Positions 52,420 to 61,755 are shown, counted from the stretch's first letter. The stretch is DNA of 64,000 bases from Bacteroidota bacterium (GCA_026224775.1 JAMFRP010000026.1:248001-312000), one strand, 5' to 3'. Program-made: numbers and translations. The notes: generated from the sequence alone by a model not told the origin.

Positions 52420-53049
52420 TTAAATTTCAGGCGTTGAAATAATCTCATTTATCATTTGCTGCAATTGAGGCACCGTTGTTAACTCAAACCAGGGATTCTT
52501 TTTTTGCCATATTTTGTTACGAGGAGATGGGTGTACAAGCGGCAAGTAGGTTGGTAAATAATCATTGAAACTTTTTACAGTCTCTGTTAATGTGACTTTT
52601 TTTAAATCTTTCAGGTAATAGTTTTGCGCGTACTGCCCAATGAGTATGATTAATTTAACTTCGGGCATATTGCTTAACAATTGCCGATGCCATAGCGGTG
52701 CACATTCCGGGCGTGGCGGCAAATCGCCGGATATGCCTTTGCCCGGGTAACAGAAACCCATCGGTATCAAGGCAAATAACTGATCGTTGTAAAATTGATC
52801 CTTATTAACACCAAGCCATCTTCTCAACTCGTTTCCACTCTGATCATCCCACGGGATCCCACTGTTCTGAACCTTTTGCCCCGGTGCCTGACCTATTATA
52901 ACAATTTTAGATTGGGCACTGGCCCGTACTACAGGTCTTGGTGGGTTAGGCAAATAGTTTGCACAAACCACACATGATCTTATTTCATTTAAAAGTTTAT
53001 CCACAATCAAAAGATTAACCAGGCAATTATCATTCACCGGAATGTTCAT
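52420..53049 (-). CDS. Uracil-DNA glycosylase-family protein
   Basis: A 209-residue protein with UDG-fold motifs: IVIIGQAPGQKVQNSGIPWDDQSGNELRRWLG (GxAPG, motif 1) and LVHPSPRN (HPSPRN, motif 2), with FYNDQLFALIPMGFCYPGK between. A CVVC pair near residue 20 is present, but the four-Cys Fe-S set of UDG family 4 is not obvious. It should remove a damaged base from DNA; the base is not certain. It is divergent from the GntR gene. Confidence 0.82.
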   Translation of the reverse strand: MNIPVNDNCLVNLLIVDKLLNEIRSCVVCANYLPNPPRPVVRASAQSKIVIIGQAPGQKVQNSGIPWDDQSGNELRRWLGVNKDQFYNDQLFALIPMGFCYPGKGISGDLPPRPECAPLWHRQLLSNMPEVKLIILIGQYAQNYYLKDLKKVTLTETVKSFNDYLPTYLPLVHPSPRNKIWQKKNPWFELTTVPQLQQMINEIISTPEI

Positions 53050-53137
53050 TTATAATAAAATTAAGAATTATTGACCTTAAACGCTGTGTGAGCCTGAAAA
53101 TGATTTTAAATAAATTCTTTTTTATTAAAATAAACAT

Positions 53138-53162
53138 TACTTTTGAATTCATCTGATGTTAT
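53138..53162 (+). promoter_or_regulatory. Promoter and operator of the GntR gene
   Basis: TACTTTTG (53138-53145) fits the -7 box, and AATTCATCTGATGTTAT (53146-53162), with the inverted repeat CATC-T-GATG, follows at the expected start of transcription. The same 17 bp with one change occurs at 53849-53865 before the MFS gene. Confidence 0.65.
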
Positions 53163-53169
53163 AATCATT

Positions 53170-53835
53170 ATGAATAATTTAATAGTAAAGCAATCGCTTG
53201 CTGAAGTAATCGCGGATAAGCTAAAGGAGCAAATATCCTCGGGCTATTACAAGCTTGGTGAAAAATTGCCCACAGAACCGGAGTTAATGAAAAGCTTTGG
53301 GGTAGGGCGTTCTACTATCAGGGAGGCTACCAAGCGCTTGGTTCAATCGGGGTTGCTGCGTATTCAACAGGGGGCGGGGACTTTTGTTGAGCAAACGGAG
53401 GGTATTGGCGAGTCGCTGGATCACCGGATCAATCGTGCCAATTTTCAGGAGCTGGATGAAGTTCGACAGTTATTAGAAATGAAAATAGCGGAGAAAGCGG
53501 CAATCAATCGTTCAGAAATGGATATTGTTGTCCTCAAAAAGCATCTTGCAGTCAGAAAACAAGCAGGTATTGACAATTTAATAGAAGCTTGTATCGAGGC
53601 AGATATACAATTCCATATCGCGATAGCGGAAGCCGCTAAAAGTGAGATATTGTTCGATTTGTATAAAGCAACTGCAATCCACTTGCGAAAATGGTTCCTG
53701 AGTATTTACCCTGACACGCAAATATTTATAGAAACCCAGGATTCGCATGAACGATTACTAGCCGATATTATCGCTTGTGATTCCAGGCAGGCATGGAATA
53801 CTGCCGCCAAAATTATTGGCCGTGTTTATCAATAA
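53170..53835 (+). CDS. GntR/FadR-family regulator
   Basis: About 221 residues from the ATG at 53170. The -7 box lies upstream of that codon, whereas an in-frame TTG at 53143 would fall inside it. The winged helix (LAEVIADKLKEQISSGYYKLGEKLPTEPELMKSFGVGRSTIREATKRLVQSGLLRIQQGAGTFV) is followed by an FCD effector domain (LDEVRQLLEMKIAEKAA ... DIQFHIAIAEAAKSEILFDLYKA) with Asp/His metal ligands. It probably represses itself and the MFS gene next to it. The ligand is unknown. Confidence 0.88.
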   Translation: MNNLIVKQSLAEVIADKLKEQISSGYYKLGEKLPTEPELMKSFGVGRSTIREATKRLVQSGLLRIQQGAGTFVEQTEGIGESLDHRINRANFQELDEVRQLLEMKIAEKAAINRSEMDIVVLKKHLAVRKQAGIDNLIEACIEADIQFHIAIAEAAKSEILFDLYKATAIHLRKWFLSIYPDTQIFIETQDSHERLLADIIACDSRQAWNTAAKIIGRVYQ

Positions 53836-53848
53836 TTTTTTATCAATT

Positions 53849-53865
53849 AATTCGTCTGATGTTAT
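53849..53865 (+). promoter_or_regulatory. Second GntR operator, before the MFS gene
   Basis: AATTCGTCTGATGTTAT matches the 53146-53162 site in 16 of 17 positions and lies 26 bp before the MFS start, so the same regulator likely controls both genes. Confidence 0.6.
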
Positions 53866-53891
53866 GATGTTTATTATTTATTTTACCCATT

Positions 53892-55121
53892 ATGGAAACT
53901 AAATCTGCTACTTTTACTACCGAATCCAAACAGCTTGCGCAGCAAACTGTATTTTCAATTCTTTTCACCATCAGCTTTGCGCATCTGATTAATGATATGC
54001 TGCAATCGGTGATCCCATCTATCTACCCTTTGATTAAGGACCGTTACCATTTGAGTTTTACTCAAATTGGTTTTATTACATTTACCTACCAAATCACCGC
54101 CTCTATTTTACAACCTTTTGTCGGATTTTATACCGACCGTAAGCCCCGCCCTTATTCGCTGACTGTCGGCATGGGCTTTACATTGATCGGGCTCCTTGCG
54201 GCCTCACAGGCATCAAGTTTTTTTTACATCTTATTATCCGTGGCTTTGATTGGGATAGGGTCATCCATATTTCACCCGGAATCTTCCAGGGTTGCGCATT
54301 TGGCATCCGGTGGTAAAAGGGGATTGGCACAGTCAATTTTTCAATTAGGCGGAAATGCGGGAAGTGCCATTGGGCCTTTACTCGCCGCGTTAATCGTTAT
54401 TCCGTATGGGCAATCTAATGTCATTTGGTTTTGCTTGATCGCACTCATCGGAATAGCTGTATTGTTCCGGATAGCCCAGTGGTACCAAGGGCATTTAAAC
54501 AGCACGGCAATGAATAAAAAAGTGGCAAAAGAGGAGTTTTATCATAATCTTTCCCGCAAAAAAGTAATTCTTTCACTGAGTATTCTTATGGTACTTATTT
54601 TCTCCAAATACTTTTATCTGGCCAGTATTACAAGCTATTATACTTTTTTTTTGATCGATAAATTTCATGTTTCTATTCAGCAATCACAGATTTACTTGTT
54701 CGCATTTTTAGGTGCAGTGGCCTTGGGTACACTTATCGGTGGCCCATTGGGAGATCGTTTTGGCCGTAAGTATGTCATCTGGATATCTATATTAGGGGTG
54801 GCTCCATTCACTTTATTATTGCCTTATGCTTCTTTATTCTGGACGGGTGTTTTGTCCGTTACAATTGGCTTGATTATTTCATCTGCATTCTCTGCAATAC
54901 TGGTTTATGCCACGGAATTAGTACCCGGGAAGCTCGGGCTGATATCCGGTTTGTTTTTTGGACTTGCCTTTGGTATGGGCGGGCTGGGATCTGCTGTTTT
55001 GGGTAAACTAGCAGATATGACCAGTATTACCCTGGTTTTTAAAATATGCGCTTTCCTACCGTTAATTGGAATATTAACTGCATTCCTTCCTGATCTCGAT
55101 GGAAAAAAAATGAACCGTTGA
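53892..55121 (+). CDS. MFS exporter, fosmidomycin-resistance (Fsr)-like
   Basis: A 409-residue, 12-helix transporter. FTISFAHLINDMLQSVIPSIYPLIKDRYHLSFTQIGFITFTYQITASILQPFVGFYTDRKPRPYSLTVGMGFTLIGL and FQLGGNAGSAIGPLLAALIVIPYG are typical of the Fsr group of the major facilitator superfamily; GGPLGDRFGRKYVIW is the second-half loop. E. coli Fsr exports fosmidomycin, but the natural substrate here is unknown. Transcribed after the GntR gene with a shared operator-like motif. A strong terminator follows. Confidence 0.85.
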   Translation: METKSATFTTESKQLAQQTVFSILFTISFAHLINDMLQSVIPSIYPLIKDRYHLSFTQIGFITFTYQITASILQPFVGFYTDRKPRPYSLTVGMGFTLIGLLAASQASSFFYILLSVALIGIGSSIFHPESSRVAHLASGGKRGLAQSIFQLGGNAGSAIGPLLAALIVIPYGQSNVIWFCLIALIGIAVLFRIAQWYQGHLNSTAMNKKVAKEEFYHNLSRKKVILSLSILMVLIFSKYFYLASITSYYTFFLIDKFHVSIQQSQIYLFAFLGAVALGTLIGGPLGDRFGRKYVIWISILGVAPFTLLLPYASLFWTGVLSVTIGLIISSAFSAILVYATELVPGKLGLISGLFFGLAFGMGGLGSAVLGKLADMTSITLVFKICAFLPLIGILTAFLPDLDGKKMNR

Positions 55122-55150
55122 TATAATAAAATGAATTAGATGTTTTTTAA

Positions 55151-55182
55151 TGGGACAAAATCTTCGGAAAGATTTTGTCCCA
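55151..55182 (+). terminator. Terminator after the Fsr-like gene
   Basis: Perfect 14-bp arms (TGGGACAAAATCTT / AAGATTTTGTCCCA) with a CGGA loop and a T run. Confidence 0.9.
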
Positions 55183-55260
55183 TTTTTAACGTATATCCGG
55201 CAGGTGTGATAAATAAAATAAACCATTACCTTAGGGAGAATATTTAACCTTATTACAATT

Positions 55261-55815
55261 ATGGACAGAACACTTAAGGTCTATACAAAAACCGACCACC
55301 TGTTTGTTGAAATTACCTTTAATTACGATCGTGAAAGGCAGGCCGGTGCACATTATATTCTATATCGGCGACTGTATACCGACGATGAAGAAGATGAGGG
55401 TAAAGCTGTTTTCGCACTTTATGATTCAGACTTATATATAACATTCAGGCAGTTTGATTCGATAGAACAGATCAAGGCACATGATATTGAATTGGTGAAA
55501 AAAGAATTTGGCCGTGATATGCCTGATCCTGCCAATGCCTACAAATACGTATATGACCCAACGCCGGTTTATTTACGTTATATCGCCGGGACTGACAGAC
55601 GTTTTGTGGGGATAGTAAATATAATGTTCAGCTTTATTGATAATACTAAAGAGGTAAAATTCCTTTCAGGTACGAACCCGAGGTTTGATCACGAGTTAAC
55701 TTCTGACAGCCTGGAAACTAATATAAGCTGCATATTGCGAATTCCTGTATACACCGATAGGGATATTACCCAAATATATAGTCAAGATTTAAAAAAACTG
55801 CCACCGTGGTATTAG
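55261..55815 (+). CDS. Hypothetical cytosolic protein
   Basis: A 184-residue protein without signal peptide or membrane helix (DRTLKVYTKTDHLFVEITFNYDRERQAGAHYILYRRLYTDDEEDEGKAVFALYDSDLYITFRQFD ... DPANAYKYVYDPTPVYLRYIAGTDRRFVGIVNIMFSFIDNTKEVKF). The beta-rich layout suggests one or two small domains. No family recognised. It converges with the MerR gene. Confidence 0.6.
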   Translation: MDRTLKVYTKTDHLFVEITFNYDRERQAGAHYILYRRLYTDDEEDEGKAVFALYDSDLYITFRQFDSIEQIKAHDIELVKKEFGRDMPDPANAYKYVYDPTPVYLRYIAGTDRRFVGIVNIMFSFIDNTKEVKFLSGTNPRFDHELTSDSLETNISCILRIPVYTDRDITQIYSQDLKKLPPWY

Positions 55816-55831
55816 GTTTGGTAAGTATTAT

Positions 55832-56158
55832 TTACTTCTTGTTTTTTATCCGCTCAAACACTTCCTCAATTTTAGAGCAACGTTCATTAACTTTCTTGGC
55901 CGATACATCAAGCGTATAACCTTCATCCAAAAGTTCCTGTATTAAAACAATCTTCTTAATGTTCAAATAATCATATTGTCGATAGGTAGATGTTTTATCT
56001 ACAGGTTCAATTATCCCTTTTTCATCCCAATAGCGAATCTTTCTTTGCGGTACACCTGTAATATTAGCCACTTCGCCAATGGCAACAATTACAGATACCA
56101 AAAAGTCAACATCCATTAAGATGTTTACATCTGCTGTGCTAATCTTTTTTCCTTCCAT
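55832..56158 (-). CDS. MerR-family regulator
   Basis: About 108 residues from the ATG at 56158 (an upstream TTG would add eight). VIVAIGEVANITGVPQRKIRYWDEKGIIEPVDKTSTYRQYDYLNIKKIVLIQELLDEGYTLDVSAKKVNERCSKIEEVFERIKNKK is a MerR winged helix with a short dimerisation coil and no effector-binding Cys cluster. It is divergent from a DHA2 exporter and probably controls it. Confidence 0.85.
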   Translation of the reverse strand: MEGKKISTADVNILMDVDFLVSVIVAIGEVANITGVPQRKIRYWDEKGIIEPVDKTSTYRQYDYLNIKKIVLIQELLDEGYTLDVSAKKVNERCSKIEEVFERIKNKK

Positions 56159-56211
56159 TGAAAAATTGTAATTACATGACAATTAACGGAATTAGGCTAC
56201 AAGTTATTATA

Positions 56212-56229
56212 TAACTTTGTCACGAAGTT
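56212..56229 (+). promoter_or_regulatory. MerR operator over the exporter promoter
   Basis: TAACTTTG (56212-56219) is a -7 box for the exporter. AACTTTGTCACGAAGTT (56213-56229) is an inverted repeat (AACTT-N7-AAGTT) on top of it, as expected for a MerR or repressor site in the divergent spacer. Confidence 0.55.
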
Positions 56230-56271
56230 ACAATTGTTATCACTTAATAACAAATAGCTTAACAAACTTAT

Positions 56272-57831
56272 ATGGAAACAGGTTTTAGAAAATGGATCAT
56301 CGTAGTTACAATTATCACCTCAACAATAATTGAGCTGATTGATACAACTATTGTGAATGTTTCCATAAACACCATGAGTGGTAATTTAGGAGCCTCGCTG
56401 GAGGATACCGCCTGGGTGATTACTTCTTATGCCATAGCCAATGTGATTATTATACCCATGACCAGCTTTTTGGCTGAGAAGATCGGCAGAAAACAATATT
56501 ATATCGGCTCTATCCTTTTATTTACCTTAGCATCAGCCATGTGCGGGTTCTCGCATAATTTGTGGGAGTTGGTAGCATTCCGATTTTTCCAGGGGATTGG
56601 CGGCGGCGCGCTGTTATCTACCTCACAATCTATTCTATTTGAAACGTTCCCGGTTAAAGAGCGAGGTACTGCCAGCGGGATTTTTAGTCTTGGAATCATT
56701 ATCGGCCCATCTATCGGCCCAGTTTTGGGTGGATATATTGTAGATAACCTGAGCTGGCAGTGGATATTTTATGTAAACATTCCTATCGGGATGATGGCGG
56801 CGATATTATCATACATCTATCTTAAACCTACAAAACGATCCGTTGATAAGCGGCGAATAGACTGGCTGGGCATTGGGTTATTAGCGGTCGGGATAGGATC
56901 GTTACAGGTTATATTGGAACGTGGGCAAACCGACGATTGGTTTTCTGCCGGGTATATCATCGTTTTGAGTATTGTTGCTACATTATGTTTAAGCTTCCTG
57001 ATTTGGTGGGAGTTGAATATTGAATTTCCGGTTATAAACTTGCGAGTATTAAAAAGTACCACTTTATCCATATCAGCCATCATGACCTTTGTATTAGGTT
57101 TTGGTTTATTCAGCGCGGTATTCGTCTTTCCGCTATATGCACAGCGTATTATTGGTTATTCTGCTTTTCAAACCGGAACTATGTTATTGCCGGGAACGCT
57201 AATGGCTGCAATGATATCACCGTTTTTAGGTAAAATGCTGCAAAGCGGTCTGCGGCCTCAATATCTTATCATTTTAGGCTTTTTATTCTCGGCCATATTC
57301 GGTTTTATGATGTCAGGTTCGAACCTCGAAACCGGCGGCGCTTATTTTTTCATCCCTTTACTATTCCGTGGGGTAGGTGCGGCATTACTTATTGTACCCC
57401 TAACAGCGTTAGCGGTGTCAGAGCTTAAACCATCTGACATTCCGCAGGGGGCAGCATTAAATAATATGATGCGGCAAATGGGCGGGTCTTTTGGTATAGC
57501 TTTAATTAATACCTATATCGCTCATCGCGCAGCAAACAATCGAACATCTCTAATAACGCACATTACTGCAAGCGATAGTGTTACCCACCAGCGTATGCAA
57601 GGCTTTATTGCCAATTTTATGGCACATGGTGCAAATTATCTTCGGGCGGTGCAGCAGGCACTTGGCGCACTGGAAGCAACTGTTGTAAGGCAAACCTTTT
57701 TAATGAGTTATATGGATGCATTTTTGCTATTGTCAATTTTAAACGCCTTATGCATACCATTGGTAATAATTACTATTAAAAAGAAGACCACCGATAAAGC
57801 CCCGGTAAAAATGACAATTCCCGATCATTGA
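56272..57831 (+). CDS. DHA2-family multidrug exporter (EmrB/QacA type)
   Basis: A 519-residue, 14-helix MFS transporter. TIIELIDTTIVNVSINTMSGNLGASLEDTAWVITSYAIANVIIIPMTSFLAEKIGRKQYYIGS is the EmrB-type N-terminus with the D-x-T-I-V-N-V-A-like motif D1, and GIIIGPSIGPVLGGYIVDNLSWQWIFYVNIPIGMMAAIL is motif C. Such pumps expel drugs and dyes by proton antiport, often with a membrane-fusion partner, which is not adjacent here. Control by the divergent MerR gene is likely. Confidence 0.88.
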   Translation: METGFRKWIIVVTIITSTIIELIDTTIVNVSINTMSGNLGASLEDTAWVITSYAIANVIIIPMTSFLAEKIGRKQYYIGSILLFTLASAMCGFSHNLWELVAFRFFQGIGGGALLSTSQSILFETFPVKERGTASGIFSLGIIIGPSIGPVLGGYIVDNLSWQWIFYVNIPIGMMAAILSYIYLKPTKRSVDKRRIDWLGIGLLAVGIGSLQVILERGQTDDWFSAGYIIVLSIVATLCLSFLIWWELNIEFPVINLRVLKSTTLSISAIMTFVLGFGLFSAVFVFPLYAQRIIGYSAFQTGTMLLPGTLMAAMISPFLGKMLQSGLRPQYLIILGFLFSAIFGFMMSGSNLETGGAYFFIPLLFRGVGAALLIVPLTALAVSELKPSDIPQGAALNNMMRQMGGSFGIALINTYIAHRAANNRTSLITHITASDSVTHQRMQGFIANFMAHGANYLRAVQQALGALEATVVRQTFLMSYMDAFLLLSILNALCIPLVIITIKKKTTDKAPVKMTIPDH

Positions 57832-58148
57832 GTTTCGGTATTTCAACCAATTCTTCCATCTTTAAATCCTGATTCCAATTATAAATTCAAAAGATGGCTC
57901 AAGACAAAAGAACTATACAATCCCCCTAATTGCACTTACCTCATTGTTTTTATGTGGGGATTTATAAGGCGCTGTTGCAGATATAATAGGTATACAAAAG
58001 CAATGGTAATACCTTTAGTATGCTACCTGTATATAAACTATTTGCTGGAAAAATATTGATCATAGCTTAATTACTCATAAAAAAGCTGCCGGGCCTTAGA
58101 TCAATCCATCGAAACAAAGGAGGACTTCAGAATTTCTACTAATTTCGA
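57832..58148. promoter_or_regulatory. Spacer before the two-component system
   Basis: 317 bp without a gene. TATATTTG at 58153-58160, just after the annotated ATG of the response regulator, matches a -7 box, which suggests that transcription starts near 58167 and that translation may begin at the TTG at 58176. No clear repeat or RNA element seen. Confidence 0.35.
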
Positions 58149-58850
58149 ATGCTATATTTGTTTAAAAAATATCAATTGAAACTACTTGTAATAGAAGACG
58201 AGCAGGGGCTTCGTGAAAACATTATGTCATATTTTAATGATGGTAATGTTTGTGAAAGCTGTTACACGCTTGCCGATGCCATATATAAGCTATCCAATTA
58301 TGATTATGATTGTGTTTTGTTAGATATTGGCTTACCTGATGGAGATGGCTTCGCTGTGTTGGATTTTCTGAAAAAAAATAAGAAAGACGAAGCGGTGTTG
58401 ATTATTTCAGCACGTAACTCTTTGGATGATAAAATCAGGGGACTGAATATTGGCGCCGATGATTATCTGACTAAACCCTTTCACTTATCTGAGCTTAAAG
58501 CAAGGGTAACATCTGTTTATAGACGAAAAACCACCAATGGTAGCAACGTGCTGGTTTTTAACGAAATCAATATTGATTTGCCGGGCAGGGTTGTATCTAT
58601 AAAGGGATCCCCAATTGTTTTAACCCGCAAAGAATATGATATGCTATTATATTTTATTGCCAACAAAGGAAAAGTAATTGCTAAGAATGCTATTGCTGAG
58701 CATTTATGGGGCGATGAAATGGATATGCATAATAACTTCGATTTTATTTATACGCACGTTAAAAATTTGAGAAAGAAAATTTTAGATGCCGGTTGTAAAG
58801 ATTACCTAAAATCAGTTTATGGTATAGGCTACAAATTTTTAGCAGAATGA
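58149..58850 (+). CDS. OmpR-family response regulator
   Basis: A 233-residue receiver plus winged-helix protein. Receiver: LLVIEDEQGLRENIMSYF, phospho-acceptor Asp59 in YDCVLLDIGLPDGDG, the conserved Lys in ADDYLTKPF. DNA-binding domain: VLTRKEYDMLLYFIANKGKVIAKNAIAEHLWGDEMD... VKNLRKKILDAGCKDYLKSVYGIGYKF. A TTG at 58176 gives the more typical start (MKLLVIEDEQ). Overlaps the kinase gene by 4 bp (ATGA). Stimulus unknown. Confidence 0.92.
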   Translation: MLYLFKKYQLKLLVIEDEQGLRENIMSYFNDGNVCESCYTLADAIYKLSNYDYDCVLLDIGLPDGDGFAVLDFLKKNKKDEAVLIISARNSLDDKIRGLNIGADDYLTKPFHLSELKARVTSVYRRKTTNGSNVLVFNEINIDLPGRVVSIKGSPIVLTRKEYDMLLYFIANKGKVIAKNAIAEHLWGDEMDMHNNFDFIYTHVKNLRKKILDAGCKDYLKSVYGIGYKFLAE

Positions 58851-60100
58851 AACTTTCGGAACAGTACACCAGGGCCAGTATAATTATCGCGGTAACTGTA
58901 TTGATTATTGGGAGCATAATTTATTTTTTCACCATAAATTACATTGCCAGAACCCAACTTGATAATGATTTGGGTGAAGAAATTGAAGAAGTAACAGCTT
59001 ATATCAACACCAATCATCATCTACCTAAACAATTGGATTTTGATGAGGATATAACTGTATTTATAAAAACCAATAAAATTGAATTGCCGGTTAGGTATTT
59101 TGATACCACGTATGTTAATCCCAAAGAAGATGAGAGTCAACCAGGCCGGGCGGTATCGGGGCTTGTCTCACTAGGTAACCAGCATTATGAAGTTGTAATT
59201 ACTGAATCCAGGGAAGCAACTGAATACCTTATACAATTCATAAGCTTAATTACCATAGGCTTAATGGTTGTATTGGTATTTATACTGTTTTTAACCAATC
59301 GTTTTATTTTAAATGGTTTGTGGAAACCATTCTATAAAACGCTGATCGAAATAAAATCATTTAACATCTCAGATGATCGGAACCTTGAACTAATTAACAC
59401 TAAAGTTGATGAGTTTAATGAGTTAAATACGGCGGTGCTTACCATGTCATCAAACGTAAAAAGTGATTTCCAAAATCTTAAACAATATACTGATAATGCA
59501 TCGCACGAGATGCAAACACCTTTGGCTGTAATTACTTCAAAGTTGGATATGCTTATTCAGGATGAAACATTAAAGCCGGAACAGTATACGCAGATTAATG
59601 ATATTTACGCGGCTACCAATAAATTAGCAAGGCTTAACCAATCATTATTACTGCTGGTTAAAATTGAAAACAATCTGATTGATGATATTGACACCTTTAA
59701 CTTGAAAACCTTGGTTGAGGATAAAATAAAGCAATTTAACGAGCTTATTACCAATAAAAAAATTGAGCTGGAAGTAGAACTGTCACCTAAAGAGATTACA
59801 GCAAGTAAGTACCTGATTGATATATTATTGAATAATTTATTTAGTAATGCGATAAGGCATAACCTAATCGGCGGTAAACTAATTATTACATTAACCGAAG
59901 ATAAGCTTGTATTCAAAAACAATGGTCTGCCACAAATAATGAATACCGATACCATTTTTGAGCGTTTCCAGAAAAGTAATAAGTCAGAAGGTACAGGCTT
60001 GGGTTTAGCTATCGTGAAAAATATTTGCAACCGTTATAAATGGAAGATATGCTATTCAATGGATAATGAATTACACACCTTCCATGTTAATTTTAGTTAG
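58847..60100 (+). CDS. Sensor histidine kinase
   Basis: A 417-residue kinase: transmembrane helix 1 (about 11-33), a short periplasmic sensor (about 34-122), helix 2 (about 125-150), dimerisation domain with DNASHEMQTPLAVITSKLD (H-box), and an ATPase domain with NLFSNAIRHN (N-box) and GTGLGLAIVKN (G2-box). It should phosphorylate the upstream regulator. The sensor part shows no named domain. Confidence 0.9.
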   Translation: MKLSEQYTRASIIIAVTVLIIGSIIYFFTINYIARTQLDNDLGEEIEEVTAYINTNHHLPKQLDFDEDITVFIKTNKIELPVRYFDTTYVNPKEDESQPGRAVSGLVSLGNQHYEVVITESREATEYLIQFISLITIGLMVVLVFILFLTNRFILNGLWKPFYKTLIEIKSFNISDDRNLELINTKVDEFNELNTAVLTMSSNVKSDFQNLKQYTDNASHEMQTPLAVITSKLDMLIQDETLKPEQYTQINDIYAATNKLARLNQSLLLLVKIENNLIDDIDTFNLKTLVEDKIKQFNELITNKKIELEVELSPKEITASKYLIDILLNNLFSNAIRHNLIGGKLIITLTEDKLVFKNNGLPQIMNTDTIFERFQKSNKSEGTGLGLAIVKNICNRYKWKICYSMDNELHTFHVNFS

Positions 60101-60103
60101 TGT

Positions 60104-60400
60104 TTAGGCGTAATAACAGATGTAAGCAACATCTGTATCGCACACAATATCAAACTTTGAATTAGCAGCTACCTCAAACTTTTCTTGCTCACCATACTTG
60201 GTCCATTCGCTATCGGCCAGTTTAATATTCATTATACCCGAAACAACTATGATAGTTTCAACGGTAGATGTTGAGAATTGGTAGGTTCCTTTTTTCATTA
60301 CGCCTACTGTTGCATGTCCTTTTTCAGTATCCAGGCCAAGGCTTTGTACTGTGCCTTCAAAATAACTATTGTGTTTTACCGTGTTGTTTAAGTCGCTCAT
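60104..60400 (-). CDS. ppnP: Pyrimidine/purine nucleoside phosphorylase PpnP
   Basis: About 98 residues from the ATG at 60400 (an upstream TTG is less likely). The cupin pattern NSYFEGTVQSLGLDTEKGHATVGVMKKGTYQFSTSTVETIIVVSGIMNIKLADSEWTKYGEQEKFEVAANSKFDIVCDTDVAYICYYA is the YaiE/PpnP (DUF1255) family, which splits nucleosides with phosphate. Convergent with the kinase gene. Confidence 0.9.
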   Translation of the reverse strand: MSDLNNTVKHNSYFEGTVQSLGLDTEKGHATVGVMKKGTYQFSTSTVETIIVVSGIMNIKLADSEWTKYGEQEKFEVAANSKFDIVCDTDVAYICYYA

Positions 60401-60550
60401 GGGGTTTATATAAAATTTAGGCAAATATATTATTTGAAGGGAATTTTAATAGTTATAGGTTATATAAATATATTAAACATTACAATTTTTGAATTGTTGT
60501 AGCTCTGTTGATCATAAATGGTTTATGATTAGTCGTTAACAAATACAATT

Positions 60551-61417
60551 ATGAAAATTAAAATAATGTTACCGTTACTGCTTGTTGTTGTAGCAGCGTT
60601 AACCCAGAGTTGTGTCAGCAACAAAAAATATACTGAACTACAAACCAATTACAACAGGTTACAAGATACAAACCGCAACCTGATGCAAAGTTACCAGGTT
60701 ACACAACAGGAACTGTCGGGTTCCAGAAGCCGTGTTACTAGCTTAGAAGAACAAATTGAGGCTGCAAAAGCAAATGCCGCCGCTTTGCAGAGCGCATTGA
60801 GCCAATGTTTAGCAGGCAACAACCAAGGCAATGTGAATATTGCAAAATTAGCCGACCAGATCAGTGCATCAAGCAGATACATTCAGCATTTAGTTAATTT
60901 GAAAAATAAGAGCGACTCGCTTAATATGGTACTTACTAATAATTTAACCCGCTCATTATCACCAGATGAAGTTAAAGATGTAGATATAAAAGTGCTTAAA
61001 GGCGTAGTTTATATCTCATTGGCTGATAATATGCTTTATAAATCAGGAAGCTATGACATTTTGCCTCAGGCAGGTGAAACTTTGAGTAAAATAGCCAAGA
61101 TCATCAATGATTATGCTACCTATGATGTGCTGGTTGAAGGTAATACAGATAATGTACCTATTTCACAGCCTAACATTCGTAATAATTGGGATTTAAGTGA
61201 TTTACGTGCATCATCAGTAGTGCAGGCCTTACAAAATACCTATGGTGTTGATCCTAAACGATTAACTGCAGGCGGACGTGGCGAATACAACCCAATTGCT
61301 GATAACAGCACACCAGGTGGTAGATCGGTAAACAGGCGTACAGAAATTATCATTACCCCTAAGCTAGATCAGTTTATGACCTTGATAGGTAAAGACCCAA
61401 ATACACCGGCTCAATAA
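60551..61417 (+). CDS. OmpA-family outer-membrane lipoprotein
   Basis: A 288-residue protein with a lipobox (LTQSC, Cys21), a coiled coil (about 30-100, with LQTNYNRLQDTNRNLMQSYQVTQQELSGSRSRVTSLEEQI) and a C-terminal OmpA-like peptidoglycan-binding domain (about 165-280: LVEGNTDNVPISQPNIRNNWDLSDLRASSVVQAL..RGEYNPIADNSTPGGRSVNRRTEIII). It should tie the outer membrane to peptidoglycan. A terminator follows. Confidence 0.88.
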   Translation: MKIKIMLPLLLVVVAALTQSCVSNKKYTELQTNYNRLQDTNRNLMQSYQVTQQELSGSRSRVTSLEEQIEAAKANAAALQSALSQCLAGNNQGNVNIAKLADQISASSRYIQHLVNLKNKSDSLNMVLTNNLTRSLSPDEVKDVDIKVLKGVVYISLADNMLYKSGSYDILPQAGETLSKIAKIINDYATYDVLVEGNTDNVPISQPNIRNNWDLSDLRASSVVQALQNTYGVDPKRLTAGGRGEYNPIADNSTPGGRSVNRRTEIIITPKLDQFMTLIGKDPNTPAQ

Positions 61418-61444
61418 TTAATATAATACGTTTATAATAAACGA

Positions 61445-61474
61445 GGCCTTAGCATTTTACTGAGGCCTTTTTTA
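61445..61474 (+). terminator. Terminator after the OmpA-family gene
   Basis: A GGCCTTAG/CTGAGGCC stem with one T-G pair followed by six T, 28 bp after the stop codon. Confidence 0.75.
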
Positions 61475-61528
61475 TGTTACGGTACAATTGTTGCGCTATA
61501 ACAGGTATACAATTAAAATGTATTTATT

Positions 61529-61708
61529 ATGAAAGCACAGGATTCAAAAAACAACAGAAATGAGCAGGGTAAACCAACATTTGATCGTGCGTTTACTAAT
61601 CAAAACGAGCGACTTAGAGAGCAAGGCATTGGCAACTCGGGCGGACAACGCTCTGATGTAACATCAAACAGAAACAGCGCCCATAAGCCGGAGCATAAAA
61701 AAAGATAA
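61529..61708 (+). CDS. Small hydrophilic protein (59 residues)
   Basis: MKAQDSKNNRNEQGKPTFDR...NSAHKPEHKKR, rich in Asn, Arg, Gln, Lys and Gly, probably disordered. It has its own spacer and a terminator right after the stop. Similar short, highly charged proteins are common in Sphingobacteriaceae; function unknown. Confidence 0.6.
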   Translation: MKAQDSKNNRNEQGKPTFDRAFTNQNERLREQGIGNSGGQRSDVTSNRNSAHKPEHKKR

Positions 61709-61713
61709 GTATG

Positions 61714-61739
61714 AAGCCTCTTAATTTATTAAGAGGCTT
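61714..61739 (+). terminator. Terminator after the small hydrophilic gene
   Basis: Perfect 11-bp arms (AAGCCTCTTAA / TTAAGAGGCTT) with a 4-nt loop, followed by TACTGTTTGTTTT. Confidence 0.8.
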
Positions 61740-61755
61740 TACTGTTTGTTTTATA

